Shown piece after piece: positions 27,327 to 36,931 of a DNA stretch of 64,000 bases; the stretch's first letter is position 1; every line of letters starts with the position of its first letter. The DNA lies in contig NZ_JAFMPQ010000007.1 of NCBI RefSeq assembly GCF_020667845.1, positions 62,001 through 126,000 of the forward strand. The letters run 5' to 3'. Made by a program: the position numbers and the translations under genes. This stretch comes from Cognatishimia sp. F0-27. GTDB taxonomy: Bacteria > Pseudomonadota > Alphaproteobacteria > Rhodobacterales > Rhodobacteraceae. Under the pieces are notes generated by a model, which did no database searches, was not told the DNA's origin, and worked only from the letters and a program-made list of their open reading frames with translations.

Positions 27327-29774
27327 ATGACCGCTCTTCCCTCGCATGCCCGCGCCGTGATCATTGGCGGCGGCGTCATCGGATGCTCGGTGGCATACCA
27401 CCTGACCAGGCTCGGCTGGCGCGACGTGGTTCTGCTCGAACGCAAGCGCCTCACCTCCGGCACCACCTGGCACGCGGCAGGTCTGATTGCCCAGCTGCGC
27501 GCCTCTGCCAACATGACCCGGCTCGCCAAGTACAGCCAGGAACTCTACGGAACGCTGGAGGGTGAGACCGGCCTTGCCACCGGCTTCAAACGGGTGGGCT
27601 CGATCACCGTCGCGCTGACCGCCGAGCGGCACGAAGAGCTGCGCCGCCAGGCCGCCATGGCCCGCGCCTTCGGGGTCGAGATCGAGGAAATCACCACGGC
27701 GGAGGTGGCCGACCGCTATCCGCATCTCAACACCGAAAACGTCCTGGGCGGCGTCTGGCTGCCGAAAGACGGCCAGGGCGATCCCGGCAATATCGCGCTG
27801 GCCATGGCAAAAGGCGCGCGGATGCGCGGCGCGGTGGTGGCCGAAGGCACCAAGGTTACAGGCGTGCAGCGCGAAGGCACCCGTGTCAGCACCGTCGCGT
27901 GGGAGACCGAGAGCGGCGAGACCGGCATGATCACCTGTGACCACGTGGTCAATTGCGCAGGGATGTGGGGCCGTGAGGTTGGCGCGATGCTGGGCACCAT
28001 CGTGCCGCTTCAGGCCTGCGAGCATTTCTATATTGTGTCCGAACCGATCGAAGGGCTGAGTTCTCTGCCGGTGCTGCGGGTGCCCGATGAATGCGCCTAT
28101 TACAAGGAAGACGCAGGCAAGATGATGCTCGGCGCCTTCGAGCCGGGGGCCAAGCCCTGGGCGCTGGACGGCATCCCGAAAGACTTCGAGTTCGACCAGC
28201 TGCCGGAGGATTTCGACCATTTCGAGCCGATCCTCGAACAGGCGGTCAACCGCATGCCGATGCTCGGAGAGGCGGGCATTCACACCTTCTTCAACGGTCC
28301 CGAAAGCTTCACGCCGGACAATGCCTATTACATGGGGCTGTGCCCGGGGTCGGAGAATATCTGGGTCGCGGCGGGGTTCAATTCCATCGGCATCCAGTCG
28401 GCGGGCGGCGCGGGCATGGCGCTGGCGCAATGGATGGAGGATGGCGACAAGCCGTTTGACCTCGGCGACGTGGACATCGCCCGCGCGCAGGGCTTCCAGA
28501 GCAACCGCAGCTACCTTGCCGCGCGGGTCTCCGAAAGCCTCGGGCTGCTCTACGCAGACCACTTCCCCTACCGCCAGAAGGACACCGCGCGCGGCATCCG
28601 GCGCTCGCCGCTGCATGACCGGCTGGCGGAGCGCGGCGCGGTCTTTGGCGAATTTGCCGGCTGGGAGCGCGCCAACTGGTTTGCCGACAAGGGCCAGACC
28701 GCCGCTTACGAGTACAGCTGGGGGCGCCAGAACTGGTTCGACAACGCCGCCCGCGAACATGCCGCGATCCGCACCGGTGTCGGCATGTATGACATGTCGA
28801 GCTTTGGCAAGCTGCGCGTCGAGGGGCGCGACGCGGAAAGCTTCCTGAACCATGTCTGCGGCGGCGATCTGTCGGTCCCGGTGGGCCGGATCGTCTACAC
28901 CCAGTTTCTCAACAGCCGCGGCGGCATCGAGGCGGATGTCACCGTCACGCGCCTGTCGGAGACCGCCTATCTCGTGGTTACTCCGGCGGCGACCCGCGTG
29001 GCCGACGAGGCCTGGATGCGGCGGCATCTGAGTGACCGCCATGTGGTGATCTCCGATGTGACTGCCGCCGAAGCGGTGCTGGCGGTGATGGGACCAAAGG
29101 CGCGCGATCTCATGTCCGCCGTGATCGATGCCGACATCTCCAATGAAGCGCTGCCCTTCGGCATGGCGCGCCAGGTGCATCTCGGGCAGGGCGAAGCGCG
29201 CCTGCACCGGGTGTCCTATGTGGGCGAACTGGGCTGGGAGGTGTATGTGAGTGCCGATATGGCGCTGCATGTCTTCGATACGATCATGGAGGCGGGGGCC
29301 GATCATGGGCTGAAACTCTGCGGTCTGCACATGATGGACAATTGCCGGGCGGAGAAAGCCTTCCGCCATTTCGGCCATGACATCACCTGCGAAGATCACG
29401 TGCTCGAAGCGGGGCTCGGGTTCGCGGTGCGCACCAACAAGCCCGATTTCATCGGCCGCGACGCGGTGCTGCGCAAACGCGAGTCGGGGCTTGAGCGCCG
29501 CATGGTGCAGTTCCTGCTCAGCGACCCCGAACCGCTGCTCTATCACAACGAGCCGATCCTGCGCGACGGGGAGATCGTCGGGCACCTGACATCGGGCGCC
29601 TACGGCCACCATCTCGGCGCCGCCGTGGGCCTCGGCTACGTGCCCTGTCCGGGCGAAAAACCCGACGCGCTTCTGGCCTCCCGGTTCGAGATCGACGTCG
29701 CGGGCAGCCGGGTTGCGGCCACCGCATCGCTCAAACCGCTCTACGATCCCAAATCAGAGCGCATGCGCGCCTGA
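27327..29774 (+). CDS. FAD-dependent dimethylglycine/sarcosine dehydrogenase-type protein with GcvT domain
   Basis: An 815-residue paralogue of the 23814 gene product with the same order: FAD domain (GGGVIG at 14-19, GTTWHAAGLIAQLRAS with His49 as the likely covalent FAD site), linker, and GcvT half with CNLxAEK-like DNCRAEKAFRHFGHDI near the folate-binding part. The N-terminal region is closer to mitochondrial SARDH/DMGDH than that of its partner. With the methyltransferase it makes a path betaine to dimethylglycine to sarcosine to glycine. AAAGGACAAAG precedes the ATG. Confidence 0.88.
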   Translation: MTALPSHARAVIIGGGVIGCSVAYHLTRLGWRDVVLLERKRLTSGTTWHAAGLIAQLRASANMTRLAKYSQELYGTLEGETGLATGFKRVGSITVALTAERHEELRRQAAMARAFGVEIEEITTAEVADRYPHLNTENVLGGVWLPKDGQGDPGNIALAMAKGARMRGAVVAEGTKVTGVQREGTRVSTVAWETESGETGMITCDHVVNCAGMWGREVGAMLGTIVPLQACEHFYIVSEPIEGLSSLPVLRVPDECAYYKEDAGKMMLGAFEPGAKPWALDGIPKDFEFDQLPEDFDHFEPILEQAVNRMPMLGEAGIHTFFNGPESFTPDNAYYMGLCPGSENIWVAAGFNSIGIQSAGGAGMALAQWMEDGDKPFDLGDVDIARAQGFQSNRSYLAARVSESLGLLYADHFPYRQKDTARGIRRSPLHDRLAERGAVFGEFAGWERANWFADKGQTAAYEYSWGRQNWFDNAAREHAAIRTGVGMYDMSSFGKLRVEGRDAESFLNHVCGGDLSVPVGRIVYTQFLNSRGGIEADVTVTRLSETAYLVVTPAATRVADEAWMRRHLSDRHVVISDVTAAEAVLAVMGPKARDLMSAVIDADISNEALPFGMARQVHLGQGEARLHRVSYVGELGWEVYVSADMALHVFDTIMEAGADHGLKLCGLHMMDNCRAEKAFRHFGHDITCEDHVLEAGLGFAVRTNKPDFIGRDAVLRKRESGLERRMVQFLLSDPEPLLYHNEPILRDGEIVGHLTSGAYGHHLGAAVGLGYVPCPGEKPDALLASRFEIDVAGSRVAATASLKPLYDPKSERMRA

Positions 29775-29805
29775 GCCACGCCGCCCCTCCGCGCGCGCGC
29801 CCTGT

Positions 29806-29850
29806 TTCTTTGGGCCAGAAATATCCCGGGGGTTTGGGGGCAGCGCCCCC
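29806..29850 (+). repeat. Extragenic hairpin element, full copy D
   Basis: Core CTTTGGGCCAGAAATATCCC within 29808-29827, then GGGGG and a perfect stem GGGGGC/GCCCCC with loop AGC at 29836-29850. It lies 31 bases after the dehydrogenase stop, where a terminator of the betaine operon would be expected, but no T-run follows. Confidence 0.87.
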
Positions 29851-29909
29851 ATCCGCCCGACCCGGGGGGCGCGCCTTGCAGCAGGCCGCCCCCCGTGCCA
29901 CAGAGCGGC

Positions 29910-30557
29910 ATGACACCCGATTACAATCCGCCCGCCGATCCGATCCCGATACTGCATGCCGATCACGAACTGCTGGTGGTCGACAAGCCCGCCGGGCTGT
30001 TATCCGTGCCGGGCAAGGGCCCGGCCCTTGCGGATTGCCTGATCGCACGGCTGCACGCGCTCTATCCGGAGGTCCGGCTTGTGCACCGGCTCGACCGCGA
30101 CACGTCCGGCGTCATGATCTTTGCACTGACCCACCACGCCCAACGCCATCTCGGGCTGCAATTCGAGAAGCGTCAGACCAAGAAGATCTATGTCGCCCGG
30201 CTCGCAGGCAGGCTGGAGCCCGCTTCGGGGGAGGTGGATCTGCCGCTGATCGTGGACTGGCCGAACCGACCGCTCCAGAAGGTCTGCCACGAGACAGGCA
30301 AAGCCGCGCTCACGGGCTGGAAGGTGCTGAAATCCAGCGACGCGGAAACGCGTGTGCGGCTCTTCCCCAAGACCGGGCGCAGCCATCAGTTGCGGGTGCA
30401 CATGGTGTCGCTGGGTCATCCGATCCTTGGCGATCCGCTCTATGCGCCGGACACGGCGGCGGATTACCCGCGCATGATGCTGCATGCCGAAGAGCTGCGC
30501 CTGCGCCATCCCGATGGCGGCGCGCATATGCGGTTCCGCGCGACGACGCCGTTCTGA
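29910..30557 (+). CDS. rluA: RluA-family 23S rRNA/tRNA pseudouridine synthase
   Basis: A 215-residue enzyme very like E. coli RluA (219 aa), which modifies U746 of 23S rRNA and U32 of tRNAs. MTPDYNPP at the start, KPAGLLSVPG, the catalytic Asp in VHRLDRDTSGVM, and DLPLIVDWPNRPLQKVC and TGRSHQLRVHM are all present. I chose the ATG at 29910, which matches the E. coli start; an ATG at 29895 is 5 residues earlier. Confidence 0.93.
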   Translation: MTPDYNPPADPIPILHADHELLVVDKPAGLLSVPGKGPALADCLIARLHALYPEVRLVHRLDRDTSGVMIFALTHHAQRHLGLQFEKRQTKKIYVARLAGRLEPASGEVDLPLIVDWPNRPLQKVCHETGKAALTGWKVLKSSDAETRVRLFPKTGRSHQLRVHMVSLGHPILGDPLYAPDTAADYPRMMLHAEELRLRHPDGGAHMRFRATTPF

Positions 30558-30736
30558 GCGCAGCCGCGTCTCGCGCACAGCCCGCAGAATGATCGGCGGT
30601 TGCGCAACGCGCAGGCGGCCTGCCAGACACATCCGCGACACCGACCGCGCGCAATGGTGCTTGCCCCGTGCGCAGGTTCGGGCTAACTGCCCTTGGTCCT
30701 CGTGAGGGGCCGGTTTTCCCGCAAGGTGTCCCTGTC

Positions 30737-31774
30737 ATGCGTCCGCCGTTCACCCTTGGAGATCAGACCATCGCTCCGGGCACCCGCCTTCGGGTCGACC
30801 TTCCGGTATCGGTGATGTCCGACCACACGCCCGTCACACTCTCGGCCCATGTGGTGCACGGGCGGCGCCCCGGTCCGGTGATGTTTGTCTCGGCGGCGAT
30901 CCATGGCGACGAGGTGATCGGGGTCGAGATCGTGCGGCGCCTTTTGCGTGCGGCACCGTTGCGTTCAATGGCAGGCACGCTGATCGCGGTGCCGATCGTC
31001 AACGCCTTCGGGTTTCTCAACCATGCGCGCTACCTGCCGGACCGGCGCGACCTCAATCGCTGCTTCCCGGGTTTTGCGGAAGGCTCTCTCGCAGCGCGAC
31101 TGGCGCATCTTTTCATGCGCGAAATCGTCTCTCGCTGTGACGTGGGGATTGACCTGCATTCGGCGGCAGCCGGGCGCACCAACCTGCCGCAGATCCGGCT
31201 GACACCGGGCGACGCGAAGTTGCGCGAGCTGGGGGAGGCCTTTGCCGCGCCGGTGACGTTGACGTCACGAACGCGAGACGGCTCCTTGCGGTTGGCCGCC
31301 GACAAGGCCGGCGTTGACGTTCTGCTCTATGAAGCCGGCGAAGGACTGCGCTTTGACGAATTCGCCGCGCGCGCCGGTGTTGCGGGGATCCTGCGCGTGA
31401 TGGCCCATCTCGGCATGATTTCGGGCCGGGGTGTGCCGCGCGCGCGCCAGGCATCGGTGCTTTGCGAGGACAGCCATTGGCTGCGCGCACCGTCGGGGGG
31501 GCTGCTGCGCACCCTGCGCAAGCGCGGGGATTGGGTCGAGGTGGGGGCGGTTCTGGGCGTGGTGTCCGATCCGTTCGGTGAAACCGACGTGGATGTTGTC
31601 GCCGACGAAGCCGGTATCCTCATCGGCCGGACCAACCTGCCGGTGGTCAATGAGGGCGACGCGCTGTTCCATGTCGCGCGCCCCGAAAAGCCGCGCACCG
31701 CCGAAGCCCTCGCAGAAGGGTTCGAGGCACCGCTGGAGGCCGCGCCGCTGTTTGACGAGGACGAAATCATCTGA
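30737..31774 (+). CDS. Succinylglutamate desuccinylase/aspartoacylase family protein
   Basis: A 345-residue zinc carboxypeptidase-fold protein. Zinc ligands are in SAAIHGDEVIG (His, Glu) and VGIDLHSAA (His); RRDLNRCFPG is the substrate-binding segment. The C-terminal third is a beta-rich domain of the kind found in bacterial AstE-like stand-alone proteins. True AstE and aspartoacylase functions need other genes that are absent here, so the substrate is open; N-acyl amino acid hydrolysis is the family activity. Convergent with the saccharopine dehydrogenase pair. Confidence 0.85.
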   Translation: MRPPFTLGDQTIAPGTRLRVDLPVSVMSDHTPVTLSAHVVHGRRPGPVMFVSAAIHGDEVIGVEIVRRLLRAAPLRSMAGTLIAVPIVNAFGFLNHARYLPDRRDLNRCFPGFAEGSLAARLAHLFMREIVSRCDVGIDLHSAAAGRTNLPQIRLTPGDAKLRELGEAFAAPVTLTSRTRDGSLRLAADKAGVDVLLYEAGEGLRFDEFAARAGVAGILRVMAHLGMISGRGVPRARQASVLCEDSHWLRAPSGGLLRTLRKRGDWVEVGAVLGVVSDPFGETDVDVVADEAGILIGRTNLPVVNEGDALFHVARPEKPRTAEALAEGFEAPLEAAPLFDEDEII

Positions 31775-31831
31775 GTGTCGCGGGGGCCGGTATCGGCGGA
31801 CACCGGGATCAGACCCGAGGACCGCCCCGTT

Positions 31832-32959
31832 TCAGACGTGATCGACGATTGTGAGGTGCTGGGCCAGACGGTCCACCTCGCCCATCCAGCGCGCGACCAG
31901 CCGCGGATCGGAGGGCGCGGCGCTCACCCCCGCAGGAATCTCCCGTGACAGGATCGCCTCGACCGCAAGCGATACCGGGATCGAGACCAGCCGCGCCATC
32001 GCGGTGCCGCGGGCATCGCCCCAGGCATCCATGACATAGGATTTGTGCCAGACCACGGCCCCATCGGCCTCGGCTTTCAGGGACACGCAGAGCACCACCC
32101 GATCAGGCTCGTCCGGGCCATAGGCGTTTTCCTGCAAAAGCTGGTCGGCGATTTCCTGCAACCGCGCGTCGCTGGCGCTGTCCATCTCGGCAAAGATGCC
32201 CGACCACGCATCGGCCCAGCCATTCAGCCGCAGGGTGCCACGCACGAAATTCTTGACCTTCCAGCGCGGATCGAAACCGTATTCCTCCATGAACGGCAGG
32301 CTGTCCCGGTTCGGGTAGACCTCGAAGGCCTCGGGCGGATCGAGCGGCGCGTCATAGCGGCTGAGCGCCTCCCATGGTTTGCTCACCGTCAGCTCCGCGA
32401 AATGCCGGATCGAGCGTGACGTGGAGCGCAGCGCCTTCAGAACGCCGACGGGGGCCCAGGAAAACTTGTAGCGAAACGCATTCGGAATCTTGGGCACGCC
32501 GCCGCAATAAGAGATGAAGCTGAGCGCATTGTCCGCGTCATAGGCCGAGGCGGCGCGATAGTCGGCGACGAGGTGATGCGCCATCAGGTGATCGATGCCG
32601 GGATCGAGCCCGACCTCGTTGACGAGGCGCAGCCCCTTGGCTCGGGCGGCGCTGTCGAGCGCGCGCATCTCGGGCAGGATATAGCTCGACGAGACAAAAT
32701 GCGCCCCCGCCGCGAAGGCCATCTCCGCCAGCGGCACGTGCCAGTCCCCGGGGAGCATCGACACGATCACATCTTCGGGCGCAAGCGCGCCGGCCAGCGC
32801 ATCAGGGTCGAAGACGCGGATGGCGTCGGTCACATCGCCCACCGCCTCTTCGGCCTTGGACCGGGTACGGTTCCAGACCACGACATCCTGTCCTTCGGCG
32901 ATCAGGCGTTTCAGTCCGGGAACCGAAGACAAGCCCGTGCCGCACCAATGAATAGTCAT
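31832..32959 (-). CDS. Saccharopine dehydrogenase-family protein (glutamate-forming type)
   Basis: A 375-residue protein of the saccharopine dehydrogenase NADP family. The Rossmann start reads TIHWCGTGLSSVPGLKRLIAEG, with VVVWNRTRSKAEE as second beta-strand, and NEVGLDPGIDHLMAHH is the family signature, seen in LYS9-type enzymes splitting saccharopine to glutamate and aminoadipate semialdehyde. The ATG at 32959 lies one base after the stop of the upstream gene, so the pair is translationally linked. Degradation of lysine through saccharopine is the simplest reading. Confidence 0.85.
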   Translation of the reverse strand: MTIHWCGTGLSSVPGLKRLIAEGQDVVVWNRTRSKAEEAVGDVTDAIRVFDPDALAGALAPEDVIVSMLPGDWHVPLAEMAFAAGAHFVSSSYILPEMRALDSAARAKGLRLVNEVGLDPGIDHLMAHHLVADYRAASAYDADNALSFISYCGGVPKIPNAFRYKFSWAPVGVLKALRSTSRSIRHFAELTVSKPWEALSRYDAPLDPPEAFEVYPNRDSLPFMEEYGFDPRWKVKNFVRGTLRLNGWADAWSGIFAEMDSASDARLQEIADQLLQENAYGPDEPDRVVLCVSLKAEADGAVVWHKSYVMDAWGDARGTAMARLVSIPVSLAVEAILSREIPAGVSAAPSDPRLVARWMGEVDRLAQHLTIVDHV

Positions 32960-32960
32960 C

Positions 32961-34019
32961 TCAGCCCTCCGGAACATGTTTGCGGAATTCTGCCTCCGCG
33001 CGCCCCCAGACACCATCGCCTGGCGCGCCCAGCGTCAAGAGGTGTGGCAACAGTTGTTCGGAGAAATCCTCCGAGCTTTCCAGCGGCAGGAGCGAAGGCA
33101 GGTTGTCGATTGCCATCACGTCCAGCGGTGGTGCATCGGCCACGCGTGTTGCGGGAGCCTCCCAACTGGTGGCGCGATCGTAAATCGGGATCGGGTTGTA
33201 ATCGCTGTCGGGATCGCAGGCGATATCGCCGATCACGCGCAGGGCGCGTCCGGGATCGTCGCGCATGGCCGGCGGGACAAAAACCGGACAGCCGGGCCGC
33301 GCGAGGATGCAGTTGAAGAAAAGCCCATGCGCGGCGATTTCGGGGAAGGGCCCGCCATGGGCGGTTTCGGCCATGTCCCACTGTGTGACGTCGACACCCA
33401 TCGCGCTGCAGAAATCACTCGCCCCCGTGCCGACACGCCCCAGCGCGCCGATCACCAAGGCGTCCGGGGCTGGGGCGCCTGACTCCCGCATGGCCCGTGC
33501 CACGTCATCGCGCATCGCGGCGGCATCGGGCCAGGTGCTGACCGGGGCGCAAGGCGTGCCGCGTTGCTGCGCAGCCCATGCCAGAAGCGACACCGCCGCC
33601 CCTGCATAGCCGGCCCAATAGCCAAACGCGGCGACGCGGCGGCCCGTTTCGTCGGTCAGGTATTCGAGGTCATAGAGCGTGCCGCCCCCGGCAGCAAACC
33701 GCGCCAGCAGCGGTCGGCCGAGGCTCTGGCCCTTGAAGGCATGACCAAAGAAGATGTGGCGGTGGGGCAGGGGATCGGTGCTGTCGGGCAACTCCTTGAG
33801 CCCGAAGATGAAGGCATCCTTTGGCGCTTCGACCCAGCTGCCTTCGGGCGCGATGGTGGCTCCGGCCTCTGCGAAGGCGTCGATGGGAACGATCCGGCTT
33901 GGGCTTTGCTCGACCGTGACCGCAATCCCTGCGGCCTTGAGCGCGGCGACTCCTTTCGGCATGAGGCCGACGCGCTTTTCATTCGCGCGTTGCTCGGCGC
34001 GAACCCATAGATGTGGCAT
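32961..34019 (-). CDS. Saccharopine dehydrogenase (lysine-forming type)
   Basis: A 352-residue LYS1-like enzyme. The N-terminal LWVRAEQRANEKRVGLMPKG and KDAFIFGLKELP, FFGHAFKGQ and the GALGRVGTGASDF Rossmann motif are conserved in saccharopine dehydrogenases of the lysine end and in alanine dehydrogenase relatives. In bacteria with this pair the enzyme condenses lysine and 2-oxoglutarate. It is the first gene of the two-gene unit. The 224 bases upstream (34020-34243) show no gene. Confidence 0.87.
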   Translation of the reverse strand: MPHLWVRAEQRANEKRVGLMPKGVAALKAAGIAVTVEQSPSRIVPIDAFAEAGATIAPEGSWVEAPKDAFIFGLKELPDSTDPLPHRHIFFGHAFKGQSLGRPLLARFAAGGGTLYDLEYLTDETGRRVAAFGYWAGYAGAAVSLLAWAAQQRGTPCAPVSTWPDAAAMRDDVARAMRESGAPAPDALVIGALGRVGTGASDFCSAMGVDVTQWDMAETAHGGPFPEIAAHGLFFNCILARPGCPVFVPPAMRDDPGRALRVIGDIACDPDSDYNPIPIYDRATSWEAPATRVADAPPLDVMAIDNLPSLLPLESSEDFSEQLLPHLLTLGAPGDGVWGRAEAEFRKHVPEG

Positions 34020-34243
34020 TGTCGCTCCCCCCTTGTCTGGCGTGTGACCGGCGCGGCGGATGCGGCCGCGCCTTCTGCGCGCGCAGCGCGGCCCATCGGT
34101 AGTCGGTTCGCGGGCCGGATGCCACCGCGAAAATTGGCGGCGGGGATGTGTCCGCCCAACGGTTTGCGTCCGTCGGGACCACGCCGTGCGCGGCGGGCAC
34201 GTGGCCGGGTCAGCCGAAAGTGGCAACCTGCTCGATCCGGCGC

Positions 34244-34942
34244 TCACTCCCAGTGCACATCGCCCAGAAAGATGTAGCCCGCGCCATAGATCGTCTTGAT
34301 CAGGCGCGGATTTTTTGGGTCTTCGCGCAGCTTGGTGCGCAGCCGCGAAATGCGCACATCCATCGCCCGGTCGAAGCTCTCGCCTGCCGCGCCGCCAAGC
34401 GTTTCCTGCATCTGCACCCGGCTGATCAGCCGTTTCGGGCTTTCCAGAAAGAGCCGCAAGACCTCGCCCTCGGCATGGCTGAACGGCGTTTCCGTGCCGC
34501 TTTCATCTTCGAGTGCATAGCGGTCGAAATGGGCAACCCACCCGTTGAACCGCGCGGTATCGGAGCTGGTCGCCCCGCGTTTCGGGCTGCGGAGCCGTGC
34601 ACGGATGCGCGCCACAACCTCGGCGGGTTCGAACGGTTTGATGATGTAGTCATCCGCCCCGAGTTCGAGCCCGGTGACGCGGTCCTGCACCTGCGCGCGC
34701 CCGGAGATGATGATGATCGTGGCGCCCTGTTCCAGCGCCAGCCGATGCACCAGCGCAAGCCCGTCTCGGTCAGGCAAGCCCAGATCCACAAGGCATACGT
34801 CGGGCGTGGCCCGGCGCAGCGCGGCCTCGAATTCGGTGGCGCGCCCGAAACACAGGGTCCGGAAGCCGGCTTCCGTGAGCGCATCCGACAGCATTTCACG
34901 GATGGCCGGTTCGTCGTCCAGAATGGTGACAAGCGCGCTCAT
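34244..34942 (-). CDS. OmpR/PhoB-family response regulator
   Basis: A 232-residue two-domain regulator: receiver (acidic pocket DDE at 9-11, phosphorylation site Asp53 in CLVDLGLPD, Lys in DDYIIKPFEP) and winged-helix DNA-binding domain (SRVQMQETLGG ... DVRISRLRTKLREDP, then YGAGYIFLG). It overlaps the histidine kinase gene by ATGA, so the two form one unit. Its likely target is the divergent CoA ligase/ABC transporter operon, where 12-bp-spaced direct repeats were found. Confidence 0.92.
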   Translation of the reverse strand: MSALVTILDDEPAIREMLSDALTEAGFRTLCFGRATEFEAALRRATPDVCLVDLGLPDRDGLALVHRLALEQGATIIIISGRAQVQDRVTGLELGADDYIIKPFEPAEVVARIRARLRSPKRGATSSDTARFNGWVAHFDRYALEDESGTETPFSHAEGEVLRLFLESPKRLISRVQMQETLGGAAGESFDRAMDVRISRLRTKLREDPKNPRLIKTIYGAGYIFLGDVHWE

Positions 34943-36852
34943 GCGGCGGCCTCCGTGGTCAACCCCAGAAAGGCTTCGAGCCCGTCCGCATCGAAAGGTT
35001 TGGTCAGCACCGGGACCCGTGCGCGCGCCTCTGCCAGCAAGGCATCGCCCTCGGGCAGCGAGGTCATCAGGCGCACCGGCAGGTCCGGCAGCCGATCAAG
35101 AAGGTCGACACCGGTTTCGACCCCTTCCAGCGAGATATCGGACAGGACAAGCGCAATGTCGGGCAGCCCGTCGGCCAGCAAGCAGGCTTCGGCGACAGAC
35201 GAGGCCTCGACCACGGAATACCCCATCCCAGTCAGCATCTCGCGCACAGTGGCGCGCAGGTCGTCGCTGTCTTCCACCAGAAGCACCAGCCCGGTCCGGG
35301 GCAGCGTGTCGGCGCGGCGCAACGGCAGGCGCAGCGTTACGCAGGCGCCGCTGTCGGTATTGGAGAGCCTTGCCTCGCCGCCGGCCAGCTTTGTCATGTC
35401 ATAGACCATCGCAAGCCCGAGCCCGGAGCCTTCGCCGCCCTTGGTGGTAAAGAACGGATCCAGACCGCGCGCCAGCCCTTCGCGGGAAAACCCCGGGCCG
35501 GTGTCGCACACGGTGATTTCAAGCCATGTCTCGCGCAGTTCGCGCGCCATGATGGTGATGCGGCCAGCCGGGCCGTCCGCACCGGATTGCCCCTTGGAAA
35601 CACAGGCGTCGCGGGCATTCAGGATCAGATTGAGCAGGCTGTCCTGCGTCAGCCCGGTATCGAGAAGCAGCGGCCCGTTGGTCAGATCCTGCGTTTCCAG
35701 CGTGATACCGACGGGCAGGGAGGGCACCGCAAGCGTGCGAAGATCGCTCAACAGCGCCGAAAGCCGCACCGGTTCGGGGCGCCAGTGCCTTTGTCCGGTG
35801 ATGTCGGCGATCCGCCCCAGCAATGTGCCGCCACGCCGGGCGGCCTGTAGCGTCGCGGTGATGAGCGGTTCTGCTTCCGGCCCTGGTTTGAGCTTGGCCA
35901 GCTTCGATTGCATCCCGAGGATGATGGTCAGGAGGTTGGAGAAATCATGCGCAAGACCGGAAGTCAGCTGCGCCGCCATTTCCCGGCGCCGGGTCTGTTG
36001 CAAGGCGGCGCGCGTCTGGGTCTCCAGCGTGACATCCTGACTGAGAATATAGACGCCCGGCTCCAGCGGATCGGGAGTGAAGACGGCGCGGATACGCCGG
36101 GATGAGACGTCATCGGTGAATTCGAACGTGCTCTGCTCACCGGCCATGGCGCGTTCGAGATAGGGGCGCACCCGCTCGTATGCCGGACCGAGCGCCTCGG
36201 CAATATGCCGGCCCAGTAGCCGCGACGGGCGACCGGGCATGACCGCGCCAAGCTTGCGGTTGGAGAAGGTGTAGCGCCCTTCGGCATCGACGCGCGCGAT
36301 ATGGGCGGGCATCATTTCCGTGGTGGTGCGGGTGCGGGCCTCGATCTCGCGCAGCTCGCGTTGCGCCTCTTCGAGGGCGGCGACGGTCGCGGCAAGCTGG
36401 CGGTTGGTGCTGGCCAGCTCCTCGGAGCGTTTGAGCACTTGCTCCGAGAGCAGTTCGGAGCGCGTGCGCAGAAGGCTTTCCTGGGCCTTGATCCCGGTGA
36501 TGTCGGTGTAGACCGTGACCCAACCGCCTTGCGCAAGCGGCGCGCCTTCGACGGAGATCACCCGGCCGTTGGAGCGGGTGCGTTCCATGTAATGCGGCTC
36601 GAAGGCCAGCGCGGTTTCGACCCGCGCCCGGATGAAGGCCTCGATATCGTCGACTTGCCCGTATTCGCCCCGTGTGACGAGATGCCGGATCGTGTCCTCG
36701 AAGGCGGAACCGGGCGTGGTCAGGGCTTCGGGCAGGTCGAACATTTCGGCAAAGCGCGCGTTGCACGCGGCCAGCCGCAGGTCGCTGTCATAGATCGTCA
36801 GAGCCTGTCCGATCAGGTTCAGACCGGCCTGGATGAGCGCGGTGTTGGACAC
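34939..36852 (-). CDS. Hybrid PAS sensor histidine kinase with C-terminal receiver
   Basis: A 637-residue soluble hybrid kinase. Two PAS-like domains (about residues 10-120 and 175-280) with a short coiled coil between them, then the H box LTSGLAHDFSNLLTIILGMQ near residue 300, N box NLILNARDA, G boxes VCDTGPGFS and GEGSGLGLAM, and a C-terminal receiver (about 515-630) with Asp in VLSDISLEG. There are no membrane segments, so the signal is cytoplasmic, perhaps a metabolite or CoA ester. It is upstream of the response regulator with a four-base overlap. Confidence 0.92.
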   Translation of the reverse strand: MSNTALIQAGLNLIGQALTIYDSDLRLAACNARFAEMFDLPEALTTPGSAFEDTIRHLVTRGEYGQVDDIEAFIRARVETALAFEPHYMERTRSNGRVISVEGAPLAQGGWVTVYTDITGIKAQESLLRTRSELLSEQVLKRSEELASTNRQLAATVAALEEAQRELREIEARTRTTTEMMPAHIARVDAEGRYTFSNRKLGAVMPGRPSRLLGRHIAEALGPAYERVRPYLERAMAGEQSTFEFTDDVSSRRIRAVFTPDPLEPGVYILSQDVTLETQTRAALQQTRRREMAAQLTSGLAHDFSNLLTIILGMQSKLAKLKPGPEAEPLITATLQAARRGGTLLGRIADITGQRHWRPEPVRLSALLSDLRTLAVPSLPVGITLETQDLTNGPLLLDTGLTQDSLLNLILNARDACVSKGQSGADGPAGRITIMARELRETWLEITVCDTGPGFSREGLARGLDPFFTTKGGEGSGLGLAMVYDMTKLAGGEARLSNTDSGACVTLRLPLRRADTLPRTGLVLLVEDSDDLRATVREMLTGMGYSVVEASSVAEACLLADGLPDIALVLSDISLEGVETGVDLLDRLPDLPVRLMTSLPEGDALLAEARARVPVLTKPFDADGLEAFLGLTTEAAA

Positions 36853-36931
36853 TCTGTTCGCCTCCCTCGTGGTATGGGCGTAGCACCGGATCGGCCGCGC
36901 GCAAAGCCAATCCGCTGCGCCGTTACAATTC

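Noticed and set aside
26412-29612. Very long open frame (over 1,000 codons) on the minus strand opposite the betaine operon
   Set aside because: It is antisense to two clear enzymes, has a composition typical of the mirror frame of GC-rich coding sequence (His/Arg/Gly-rich), and shows no known motif.
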